A stretch of 8,207 bases of DNA from Roseobacter sp. (lineage in GTDB: Bacteria > Pseudomonadota > Alphaproteobacteria > Rhodobacterales > Rhodobacteraceae). The stretch lies in contig JAGXHB010000280.1 of NCBI GenBank assembly GCA_024636425.1, forward strand, positions 1 to 8,207, written 5' to 3'. Each line of letters opens with the position of its first letter. Within the stretch, counting starts at the first letter, position 1. Below the pieces are notes generated by a model. That model ran no database searches. It had not been told where the DNA came from and saw only the letters and a program-made list of their open reading frames with translations. Below, piece by piece: positions 1 through 5,873 of the stretch. The position numbers and the translations under genes were made by a program.

Positions 1-1
1 A

Positions 2-78
2 TGGTGAACCCAGCTGGATTCGAACCAGCGACCTCTGCCTTCGGAGGGCAGCGCTCTATCCAGCTGAGCTATGGGTCC
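2..78 (-). tRNA. tRNA-Arg (anticodon CCG)
   Basis: Read on the minus strand this folds as a complete 77-nt cloverleaf. The acceptor stem is GGACCCA with TGGGTTC (one G-U pair), followed by discriminator A and an encoded CCA. The D arm is GCTC/GAGC. The anticodon stem is CTGCC/GGCAG with loop CTCCGAA, giving anticodon CCG, which reads the arginine codon CGG. The T arm is GCTGG-TTCGAAT-CCAGC. It starts 59 bp after the sufS stop codon on the same strand, so read-through transcription from the suf operon is possible, but it may equally have its own promoter. Confidence 0.97.
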
Positions 79-83
79 ATCTA

Positions 84-112
84 GGGGCGGTATAGACAGA
101 CCGCGCCGCCCC
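84..112 (-). repeat. Inverted repeat between sufS and tRNA-Arg (possible hairpin)
   Basis: GGGGCGG at 84-90 pairs perfectly with CCGCCCC at 106-112 around a 15-nt loop. In the sufS transcript it would form a strong GC stem 25 nt after the stop codon and just 5 nt ahead of the tRNA 5' end. On neither strand is it followed by a clear T run, so it is not a standard intrinsic terminator. It could protect the 3' end of the suf mRNA, slow polymerase, or mark tRNA processing. The rest of 79-137 shows nothing else. Confidence 0.4.
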
Positions 113-137
113 TGCAATTACAAAATCCGCCGAAACG

Positions 138-1358
138 TCAGGCAAATAGATCATGCGCCAGTTCAAGCGCCTCTATCAGCGTGTCGACTTCGGCGGTGGT
201 GTTATACATGCCAAAGGATGCGCGGCAGGTGGCGGTCTGGCCAAGATGCTCCATCAACGGCCCGCAACAATGCTGACCGGCCCGGACGGCCACGCCCTTT
301 TTGTCAAGGATCGTCGAAATGTCATGCGCATGGGCCGCCCCGTCCAGCGTGAAGCTGAAGATCGCGGCCTTGTCGGGGGTATGTCCCTGGACCTGCACCC
401 AGTTCAGACCGGCAAGACGGTCCCGTGTATAATCGCGCAGCTTTGCCTCGTGGGCAGCGATGTTCTCCATCCCCACGCCCATCATGTAGTCCAGCGCGAC
501 CCCAAGACCGATGGTCTGCACGATGCCCGGTGTGCCGGCCTCGAACTTCATCGGCGCATCGTTATAAATCACATTGTCCTTGGTGACCTCGCGGATCATA
601 TCGCCGCCCCCCAGAAAGGGGCGCATTTCGGCCATGCGGGATTGCGTGATATAGATGGCTCCAGATCCAGAGGGGCCGTAAAGCTTGTGGCCTGTGATTG
701 CATAGAAATCACAGCCGATGTCCTGCACGTCGACCGGCATGTGAACGGCGGCCTGCGACCCATCCACCAGCACCGGCACGCCCAAGGCATGGGCCCCGGC
801 AGTGATCGCCTTGACGTCGACAACAGTGCCCAGAACATTCGAGACATGCGTGACCGCGACAAGTCTGGTCCGCGGGCCGATGGCGTCAATCACGGCCTGC
901 GGGTCCAGCGCGCCTGTGGCATCGACATCGACCCATTTGATGACCACGCCCTGCCGTTCCCGCAGAAAATGCCAGGGCACGATATTGGCATGATGCTCCA
1001 TCACCGAGAGGATGATTTCGTCACCCGGCTGGAGGTTCGCCATCGCCCACCCATAGGCGACCAGATTGATCCCTTCGGTCGTGCCGGAGGTGAACACGAT
1101 CTCGTCCTCGTCACCGGCATTCAGGAATTTGGCAATCGTGCCGCGCACGGATTCGTAGCGGTCTGTTGCCAGATTAGAAAGGTAATGCAAGCCCCTGTGA
1201 ACATTGGAGTATTCATGAGAATAGGCGTGGCTGATCGCGTCGATCACGACCTGCGGCTTCTGCGCTGACGCGCCGTTATCAAGATAAACCAGCGGCTTGC
1301 CGTTCACCTCTCGCGAGAGGATCGGAAAGTCGCGGCGGATTTCTGTCACATCATACAT
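138..1358 (-). CDS. sufS: Cysteine desulfurase SufS (class II, PLP-dependent)
   Basis: SufS removes sulfur from L-cysteine as an enzyme-bound persulfide and passes it, usually through SufE or SufU, to the SufBCD scaffold. With the start at 1358 the protein is 406 residues, the same length as E. coli SufS. Visible motifs are SGTTE near 91, the PLP-stacking region EHHAN (121-125), VDGSQAAVH with Asp199, the PLP-binding lysine K225 in ITGHKLYGPS, the persulfide cysteine C364 in GQHCCGPLM, and CRASFGMYN with Arg379. A second cysteine (C365) directly follows the catalytic one. A longer reading frame opens at 1388, but the start at 1358 is preferred because AAGGAG sits 9 nt upstream and MYDV is the usual family N-terminus. 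The start lies inside the preceding YIP1-like gene, with an 8-bp overlap. It is the last protein gene of the operon here. Confidence 0.97.
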   Translation of the reverse strand: MYDVTEIRRDFPILSREVNGKPLVYLDNGASAQKPQVVIDAISHAYSHEYSNVHRGLHYLSNLATDRYESVRGTIAKFLNAGDEDEIVFTSGTTEGINLVAYGWAMANLQPGDEIILSVMEHHANIVPWHFLRERQGVVIKWVDVDATGALDPQAVIDAIGPRTRLVAVTHVSNVLGTVVDVKAITAGAHALGVPVLVDGSQAAVHMPVDVQDIGCDFYAITGHKLYGPSGSGAIYITQSRMAEMRPFLGGGDMIREVTKDNVIYNDAPMKFEAGTPGIVQTIGLGVALDYMMGVGMENIAAHEAKLRDYTRDRLAGLNWVQVQGHTPDKAAIFSFTLDGAAHAHDISTILDKKGVAVRAGQHCCGPLMEHLGQTATCRASFGMYNTTAEVDTLIEALELAHDLFA

Positions 1359-1950
1359 TTGGCACAACTCCTTGTGCGGCGATACCAACGAACGACAACA
1401 GCAGGCTCAGCCCCAGAACGATCATTGCCATGGCGATAAACAGCGTGCCGAACGCACGGCCAAGTGTGGGAAAGCGGAACGCGGCGGCGATGAAATTCAC
1501 AAGGATCCACAAGCCGATGATCCCCGTCGCCAGAGAAAGAATAAGCGACACCCCCGGCGAGACCAGCATGACGACAAAGATCACCACCTGTGCGAGGATC
1601 CGAAGCACCTGCAGGAACACCACAAGTGCGAGAACATCGCCCAGATCACCCTGGCCGCCGATGGCACGACCCGTCCAGTAAAGCCCATGCGTGGTCACGA
1701 CCAGCACACCCGCCAGCAGCACGAACATCGACAACGGGCTGGTAAAGAAAGCGGGCATTTCGGGGGTCGGCTGCAAAACGATGCTCAGCGAAAAGATGAT
1801 CGTGTTGACCGCCGCCGCCAGCGCCAGAGCTGTCCAGAGAACATCGCGCCCAAGGTGCCAGCCGATAATCTGTTCAGCCGCCTGACGCGGATTGCGCAAG
1901 GTCAGAATGACCAGATTGGTCAGCATCATTCGAAGGTCGGTACCTGTCAT
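1351..1950 (-). CDS. YIP1-like integral membrane protein (199 aa)
   Basis: This is a hydrophobic protein with about five predicted membrane segments, near residues 36-58, 72-95, 104-130, 132-156 and 168-192. The N-terminus contains NPRQAAEQIIG, a proline-marked stretch before the first helix that is typical of bacterial YIP1-domain proteins. The bacterial members have no firmly established biochemical role. No catalytic motif is visible, so no function is assigned beyond membrane location. Its start overlaps the preceding membrane-protein gene by four bases (ATGA), and its stop lies inside the start of sufS, so both neighbours look translationally coupled. A role in placing Fe-S assembly at the membrane would be inference from position only. 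The YIP1 assignment is from recognition of sequence style, not from a domain search. Confidence 0.8.
   Translation of the reverse strand: MTGTDLRMMLTNLVILTLRNPRQAAEQIIGWHLGRDVLWTALALAAAVNTIIFSLSIVLQPTPEMPAFFTSPLSMFVLLAGVLVVTTHGLYWTGRAIGGQGDLGDVLALVVFLQVLRILAQVVIFVVMLVSPGVSLILSLATGIIGLWILVNFIAAAFRFPTLGRAFGTLFIAMAMIVLGLSLLLSFVGIAAQGVVPNV
1368..1373 (-). promoter_or_regulatory. Ribosome binding site of sufS (decides the start)
   Basis: On the minus strand AAGGAG lies 9 nt ahead of the ATG at 1358 and falls inside the last codons of the upstream YIP1-like gene. The alternative ATG at 1388 has no comparable site. This supports the 406-residue SufS. Confidence 0.75.
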
Positions 1951-2432
1951 GTCGTCTGCCTATATGCGACCAGCAAGCCGCTGATCCAGAACCATAAAAA
2001 TGCGCATAGCCACGCTATCCCCACCACCTGAAGCTCGATCCCGGGTCCGACGAAACCGGCGGTCAGCCCGTGCAACAAGACCAAAGGGCTCGACGCCAGC
2101 AGCGCCCAGAAAAGTGCCAGCCGGGTGCTGTAACCGGTGGGACGCCCGCGCAACAGCTTCAGGATAAGCTGGGTGACGGCCGCCAGCGCATAGAAAACCA
2201 GCGGTGCGATGAAAAGCCACGCCATCAGTGTCGCCCCCAACAGCATGTCAAGTTCGGTGCCGTCAATATACGCCTCGCGCGCCAGACGGGGTGTCTGGGC
2301 GACGAAAAAGATCAGACAGGCGACCATCAGGTAGATCAGATTGCGATCTTCGCGGGTGCCCTGCCCCTGCAGCCGCCGCAAGACGGCTGCCGGATTGCGA
2401 TAGCTCGCCACGATGTCACGGGTCGCGGCCAT
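1947..2432 (-). CDS. YIP1-like integral membrane protein (161 aa)
   Basis: This protein has about four predicted membrane segments, near residues 31-47, 64-92, 104-125 and 134-156. They follow a short cytoplasmic-type N-terminus containing SYRNPAAVLRR, which resembles the NPRQ region of the next gene. The two proteins may therefore be distant paralogues of the YIP1 type. This one is shorter, and its family assignment is less sure than that of its neighbour. There are no catalytic motifs and no signal peptide separate from the first helix. Its ATG shares one base with the sufD stop (TGATG), and its stop overlaps the next start (ATGA), so it is produced together with SufD and the second membrane protein. 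Its function is unknown. Confidence 0.75.
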   Translation of the reverse strand: MAATRDIVASYRNPAAVLRRLQGQGTREDRNLIYLMVACLIFFVAQTPRLAREAYIDGTELDMLLGATLMAWLFIAPLVFYALAAVTQLILKLLRGRPTGYSTRLALFWALLASSPLVLLHGLTAGFVGPGIELQVVGIAWLCAFLWFWISGLLVAYRQTT

Positions 2433-3715
2433 CAGGCGGCGTGACGCTCAAGCCATGCGGCCATCTGTCCGGTGATTTCCTCTCGCAGGTCTTCGTTTTC
2501 CACTTCGGCCACGGCTTCGGCCAGAAAGGCCAGCGTCAGCAGATCGGTTGCAGGCCCTTCGGGAACACCACGCGAACGCAGATAGAACAACGCATCCTCG
2601 TCAATCGCGCCCGAAGTGGACCCGTGCGAACAGGCCACATCGTCGGCGTAGATCTCAAGCTCCGGCTTGGCGAGGAACTGGCTATCCTCGTCCAGCAGAA
2701 GCGATTGGCTGATCTGATACCCATCCGTCTTCTGGGCACCGGCTTTGACCAGGATCTTGCCTTGGAAAACGCCGGTTGCACCATTGCGCAAGACCTTCTT
2801 GAACACCTGCCGGCTTTCGCAATTCACCGCATCGTGGGTGATGAACACCGTGTCGTCGTGGTGAAAATCCGGTCCGTCGCCGACACAAGCGCCCGCGACA
2901 TGCGCGGTTGCATCGTCGCCCGTCAGTTCGATCACGCAGTCGTTGCGCGTCATCGCGCCATTGGCCGTGAGGGTAAACGACTTGAAGGTCGATTCCGTGC
3001 CAAGACGGGTAAAGATGTGGGTTGCCGCGCGCTGCTCATGGTCGCGCCCTTGAGCGCGGACATGATGAAAAGTCGCCGTATCCGCAACCTCGACCTCAAG
3101 CACCGCGTTAAACCGCGCAGCAACAGGCCCGTTTTCCAGCACCGTCAGTTCGGTGCCTGCGTCAAGCTTCACCACGTGATGAAGCATCGCATCGGCGGTC
3201 TCGGATGTGCGACGGTAGATGATGTTCACCGGCTTGGACGGCGTGCCTGTCACATGGATCAGCACACCATCGCGCGCAAACGCTGTGTTAAGCGCCGCCA
3301 ACGGGCGTGCCACAGGCGTCTGCCCCCGCGTCTCAAGCGTGCCATAAAGATCACGCGCCCAATGCAGGTCGGATGTCGCTTCGGCCAGTCGCTCGATGCG
3401 GATACCTTCCAGAGCCAGTTCATCTGACGCATCGGCATCAAAAACACCGTCCACAAATACGATCCTCAGGCGATCGGTGCTGTCGAAAAGCGCGGCCTCC
3501 TCTATGGAGCGCAGGCTTGCTGCTTCAGGCGTGGGCTGCACCAGCGTGTCGGGGCGGGTGTATTTCCAGTATTCATCACGTCGCTGCGGCAGGCCTACGG
3601 CTTGGACGCGCGACAAAGCATCCTTGCGCGCAGCCTCGGTCCATCCGCCTTGCGGCATCTCAAGCGATCCGATCATCGCTTGTGTCGGGGTTTGTTTGGT
3701 TGCTGCCTCGGCCAT
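2432..3715 (-). CDS. sufD: Fe-S cluster assembly scaffold subunit SufD
   Basis: SufD is the SufB paralogue that pairs with SufB and SufC to form the SufBC2D scaffold. In E. coli it is needed for iron entry into the complex. The 427-residue protein has the N-terminal helical region with RRDEYWKYTRP (45-54), a central beta-helix region, and the diagnostic C-terminal block: FKKVLRNGATGVFQGKI (305-321), AQKTDGYQ (327-334), PELEIYADDVACSHG (351-365) and DALFYLRSRG (374-383). H364 matches the functionally important E. coli His360. The start shares one base with the sufC stop (TAATG), and GAGGTGG lies a few bases upstream. The stop overlaps the next ATG by one base. The protein appears intact, with no missing conserved block. 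Confidence 0.97.
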   Translation of the reverse strand: MAEAATKQTPTQAMIGSLEMPQGGWTEAARKDALSRVQAVGLPQRRDEYWKYTRPDTLVQPTPEAASLRSIEEAALFDSTDRLRIVFVDGVFDADASDELALEGIRIERLAEATSDLHWARDLYGTLETRGQTPVARPLAALNTAFARDGVLIHVTGTPSKPVNIIYRRTSETADAMLHHVVKLDAGTELTVLENGPVAARFNAVLEVEVADTATFHHVRAQGRDHEQRAATHIFTRLGTESTFKSFTLTANGAMTRNDCVIELTGDDATAHVAGACVGDGPDFHHDDTVFITHDAVNCESRQVFKKVLRNGATGVFQGKILVKAGAQKTDGYQISQSLLLDEDSQFLAKPELEIYADDVACSHGSTSGAIDEDALFYLRSRGVPEGPATDLLTLAFLAEAVAEVENEDLREEITGQMAAWLERHAA

Positions 3716-4470
3716 TACGCCACCTCGGCGAGGATGTCGGTGTATCCGTTGTTTTCGACTTCAAGCGCAAGCTCCGGACCACCAGTCTTGATGATGCGAC
3801 CATCCGACATGATGTGTACAACGTCGGGTTTGATATGGTCGAGCAGGCGCTGGTAGTGGGTGATCACCAGAAATCCGCGCCCTTGGGTGCGCAGCGCGTT
3901 CACGCCATCGGCTACCAGTTTCATCGCGTCCACGTCCAGGCCCGAATCCGTCTCGTCAAGGATGCACATCTTGGGTTCAAGCATCGCCATTTGCAGGATT
4001 TCGTTCCGCTTCTTCTCACCGCCTGAAAAACCCACGTTGACCGGACGCTTGAGCATCTCGGCGTCGATCTTCAGATCCTTGGCACGGGCACGGACTTCCT
4101 TGAGGAAGTCTGCAGCGGACATCTCTTCCTCGCCGCGGGCCTTGCGTTGTGCGTTCACAGCAGTGCGCAGGAACGTCATGTTCCCCACGCCGGGGATTTC
4201 CACAGGATACTGGAACGCGAGAAACAGGCCGGCAGCGGCGCGTTCTTCGGGGTCCATGTCCAGCAGGTCGATCCCTTCCAGCGCGGCAGTGCCGCCCGTA
4301 ACTTCGTACCCGTCCTTGCCCGAAAGGACATAGGAAAGCGTCGATTTGCCCGATCCGTTCGGGCCCATGATTGCGTGTACCTTGCCCGCTTCAATCTCCA
4401 GATCGACACCCTTGAGGATCTGTTTGTCTTCGTCTTTCAGTTTGACCTTCAGGCCCTTGATGCTCAGCAT
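3715..4470 (-). CDS. sufC: Fe-S cluster assembly ATPase SufC
   Basis: SufC is a cytosolic ABC-type ATPase that binds SufB and SufD. ATP-driven SufC dimerisation changes the scaffold so that the cluster can form. The 251-residue protein is of normal family length. It shows Walker A GPNGSGKST (36-44, K42), Q-loop Q87 in LAFQYP, the signature FSGGEKKRNEI (148-158), Walker B CILDE ending in D172-E173, DSGLD (175-179), and the switch histidine H205 in ITHYQ. The FSGGEKKR and QYP wording separates SufC from transporter ATPases. It has its own strong AAGGAG 6 nt before the ATG and follows the longest gap in the operon (91 bp), so it may be expressed partly on its own. Its stop overlaps the sufD start. 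Confidence 0.98.
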   Translation of the reverse strand: MLSIKGLKVKLKDEDKQILKGVDLEIEAGKVHAIMGPNGSGKSTLSYVLSGKDGYEVTGGTAALEGIDLLDMDPEERAAAGLFLAFQYPVEIPGVGNMTFLRTAVNAQRKARGEEEMSAADFLKEVRARAKDLKIDAEMLKRPVNVGFSGGEKKRNEILQMAMLEPKMCILDETDSGLDVDAMKLVADGVNALRTQGRGFLVITHYQRLLDHIKPDVVHIMSDGRIIKTGGPELALEVENNGYTDILAEVA

Positions 4471-4561
4471 GGGAGGCTCCTTTTCCTTAGTGTTGGCACT
4501 GCAATGGCAGCGAATTCAGTGAATGAAAACCCCATCGGGGTATGGTTGTTCAAAGTTAAAG
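4471..4561 (-). promoter_or_regulatory. Intergenic leader ahead of sufC
   Basis: This is the longest stretch between protein genes. Read on the minus strand it contains a small hairpin with a T run (4526-4541), then the 11-bp palindrome ATTCA-G-TGAAT (4514-4524), then a strong ribosome binding site AAGGAG (4477-4482). A possible -35 TTGAAC lies at 4548-4553, but no convincing -10 is found at the right spacing. The layout would suit a terminator or attenuator followed by an operator or promoter for sufC, but only the ribosome binding site is well supported. Confidence 0.35.
4526..4541 (-). terminator. Small hairpin with T run (weak terminator or attenuator)
   Basis: On the minus strand ACCCC-GAT-GGGGT forms a 5-bp stem with a 3-nt loop, followed by TTTT that partly overlaps the stem end, then CATT. 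It lies 20 nt after the stop of the pyruvyl transferase-family gene. The stem is short for an intrinsic terminator, so partial termination or pausing is more likely than full termination. Confidence 0.4.
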
Positions 4562-5368
4562 TCATGCCGCAACTTTCGCGCATAAGCCTTTGGGAAAGCT
4601 ATCATAAAGCGCAGCCTTGCAGGCATCTATACCACCCTGATACGGGAGGCTTTCGCGCGGGTCCGGCAGATGGGCCATCGGGATATCCTCGATCATGATG
4701 GGCGACGGCATCGCCCGCCCGACCGACGCGGCATAGTCGAGGTACTTGAGACGCGACTGCCCGATCGGTGCAACCCAGGTGTTTGGCACACCATAGGCAT
4801 CCGCGACGATCAGACCATGCAGCGATGACGCAAAGACATGGTCGCAGACGGCGATTTCGGCACAGACCTCTGCCGCGGGGCGGCGCGGATCAATCACGTG
4901 ATACTTCGGGTCGAGTTCAATCAAGGCACGCAGCATCACATCCTCCACCAGCGTATGATGCGGCACGACGCCGATCCTGCCACCCGGTGCACGCTCATGT
5001 GGCCACACGTCACTGATCAGCAACCCCGGATCACCAAAGCGAGAGACTTCGAGCCCCAGCAGATCGGCCGTGATCGGCCCTCGCACAAGTGCTATGTCCA
5101 CATGCGCACGGAAACCTGTGCCATGGACCGGATGCAGCAACCCCGTTCCCCAGACGAGCGGTCTAACCGACTTGGCCGACGCATAAGCCCGTTTGACGAC
5201 CTGCACCAACGACCCCACAGCCCACACCTCTGCCTGATTGACACCGGCATGAACCACCGCGCGACCGGACACATGCTCCAGCACCACAGGGCTGATCGCG
5301 TCCCCGAAGTTGGGAACTGCCTTCCACCAATGCAGGCGCAGGGGCTGGGTATCGGCGGCAGCAGTCAT
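4562..5368 (-). CDS. Polysaccharide pyruvyl transferase-family protein
   Basis: Family members usually transfer pyruvate from phosphoenolpyruvate to a sugar of a surface polysaccharide. The substrate here is unknown. The 268-residue protein shows the family pattern: an N-terminal NFGDAISPVV (20-29), VWGTGLLHP near 73, VRGPITADLLG near 95, FGDPGLLISD near 111, VVPHH near 134, and the C-terminal donor-site block SSLHGLIVADAYGVPN near 181-196. There is no signal peptide and no membrane segment, so it is probably cytosolic. The start shares one base with the stop of the upstream YbjQ-type gene (TGATG) and has only a weak ribosome binding site, which suggests coupled translation. No other polysaccharide gene is nearby, so its place between sufB and sufC is odd. 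The assignment is by motif recognition, without a search. Confidence 0.82.
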   Translation of the reverse strand: MTAAADTQPLRLHWWKAVPNFGDAISPVVLEHVSGRAVVHAGVNQAEVWAVGSLVQVVKRAYASAKSVRPLVWGTGLLHPVHGTGFRAHVDIALVRGPITADLLGLEVSRFGDPGLLISDVWPHERAPGGRIGVVPHHTLVEDVMLRALIELDPKYHVIDPRRPAAEVCAEIAVCDHVFASSLHGLIVADAYGVPNTWVAPIGQSRLKYLDYAASVGRAMPSPIMIEDIPMAHLPDPRESLPYQGGIDACKAALYDSFPKGLCAKVAA

Positions 5369-5682
5369 CAGCCCAGCCGAACTGCCGTGCCGGAGACGGA
5401 CACCATCATCATGCTGTCTCCGATGATTTCGTAGTCGATGTCGATGCCCACCACAGCGTCAGCCCCCATCGCGCGGGCTTCTTCCTCAAGGTCGGCCATC
5501 GCGGCTTCGCGGGCATGGCGGAGCTTGTTCTCGTACTGCCCCGACCGGCCCCCGACAATATCCGTGACGCGGGCAAACATATCGCGCACAAAGTTGGCAC
5601 CCATGATCGTCTCGCCCACCACGATGCCCTGATAGCCCGTGATGCTGCGCCCTTCGATGGATTGTGTCGTCGTCAGGATCAT
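5368..5682 (-). CDS. YbjQ/UPF0145 family protein
   Basis: This is a 104-residue soluble protein of the YbjQ (UPF0145) family, often called 'heavy metal-binding' in annotations although the biochemical role is unproven. Family features seen are MILTTTQSIEGR at the N-terminus, YQGIVVGETIMGANFVRD (17-34), a helical region NKLRHAREAAMADLEEEA (52-69), and GADAVVGIDIDYE (73-85), where Asp/Glu residues cluster. It has no cysteines, so a thiol metal site is excluded. The frame is open further upstream, but the ATG at 5682 is preferred. It gives the normal family length, has AAGGG 8 nt upstream, and overlaps the preceding stop as ATGA. Its stop overlaps the next start by one base. Confidence 0.88.
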   Translation of the reverse strand: MILTTTQSIEGRSITGYQGIVVGETIMGANFVRDMFARVTDIVGGRSGQYENKLRHAREAAMADLEEEARAMGADAVVGIDIDYEIIGDSMMMVSVSGTAVRLG

Positions 5683-5870
5683 TTGTCTTTCCCTTTGAAG
5701 ACAACAAGTGCCACCCGAATTGCGCCATAGATCATGGCGAAGATCAGCGCGCGAAAGAAGTTGACCCGCAATCCTTCCGCCCCGAGGCCGCCGGTTTCCC
5801 ACAAGGTGATCAGCACCCAGAAAACCAGCGACGCCGCGATAATCTCCCATGTCAAACGATACGGCAGCAT
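5679..5870 (-). CDS. Small two-helix membrane protein (63 aa), hypothetical
   Basis: The product is not recognised as a named family. It has two likely membrane helices, about residues 8-24 (EIIAASLVFWVLITLW) and 38-58 (FFRALIFAMIYGAIRVALVVF), joined by a short glycine-rich link (GGLGAEG). The end is basic (KGKDK), which suggests both ends face the cytoplasm. The ATG is 3 bp after the sufB stop, with a G-rich but weak ribosome binding site, and its stop overlaps the YbjQ-type start as ATGA. Tight packing between two well-supported genes and coherent membrane topology argue that it is real. A membrane anchor or partner for the YbjQ-type protein is conceivable from the coupling but is inference only. 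Confidence 0.78.
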   Translation of the reverse strand: MLPYRLTWEIIAASLVFWVLITLWETGGLGAEGLRVNFFRALIFAMIYGAIRVALVVFKGKDK

Positions 5871-5873
5871 GAC

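Noticed and set aside
84..112. Intrinsic terminator after sufS
   Set aside because: The stem is strong, but there is no T run on the minus strand and the tRNA begins 5 nt later, so only an inverted repeat is claimed.
153..1268. Long plus-strand open frame (371 codons) opposite sufS
   Set aside because: It is antisense to a gene with all the SufS motifs. Its translation is rich in His, Arg and Gly with no recognisable domain, as expected of a shadow frame in GC-rich DNA.
1359..1388. Ten-residue N-terminal extension of SufS
   Set aside because: The ATG at 1388 lacks a good ribosome binding site and lies deeper in the upstream gene. The ATG at 1358 has AAGGAG and gives the usual 406 residues.
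2228..3427. Long plus-strand open frame (399 codons) opposite sufD
   Set aside because: It crosses from the YIP1-like gene into sufD and has a low-complexity basic composition. The minus strand encodes intact, conserved SufD.
5368..5850. Longer 160-residue version of the YbjQ-type protein
   Set aside because: The extra 56 residues overlap the small membrane protein gene and have no family similarity. The start at 5682 has a ribosome binding site and gives the normal family length.
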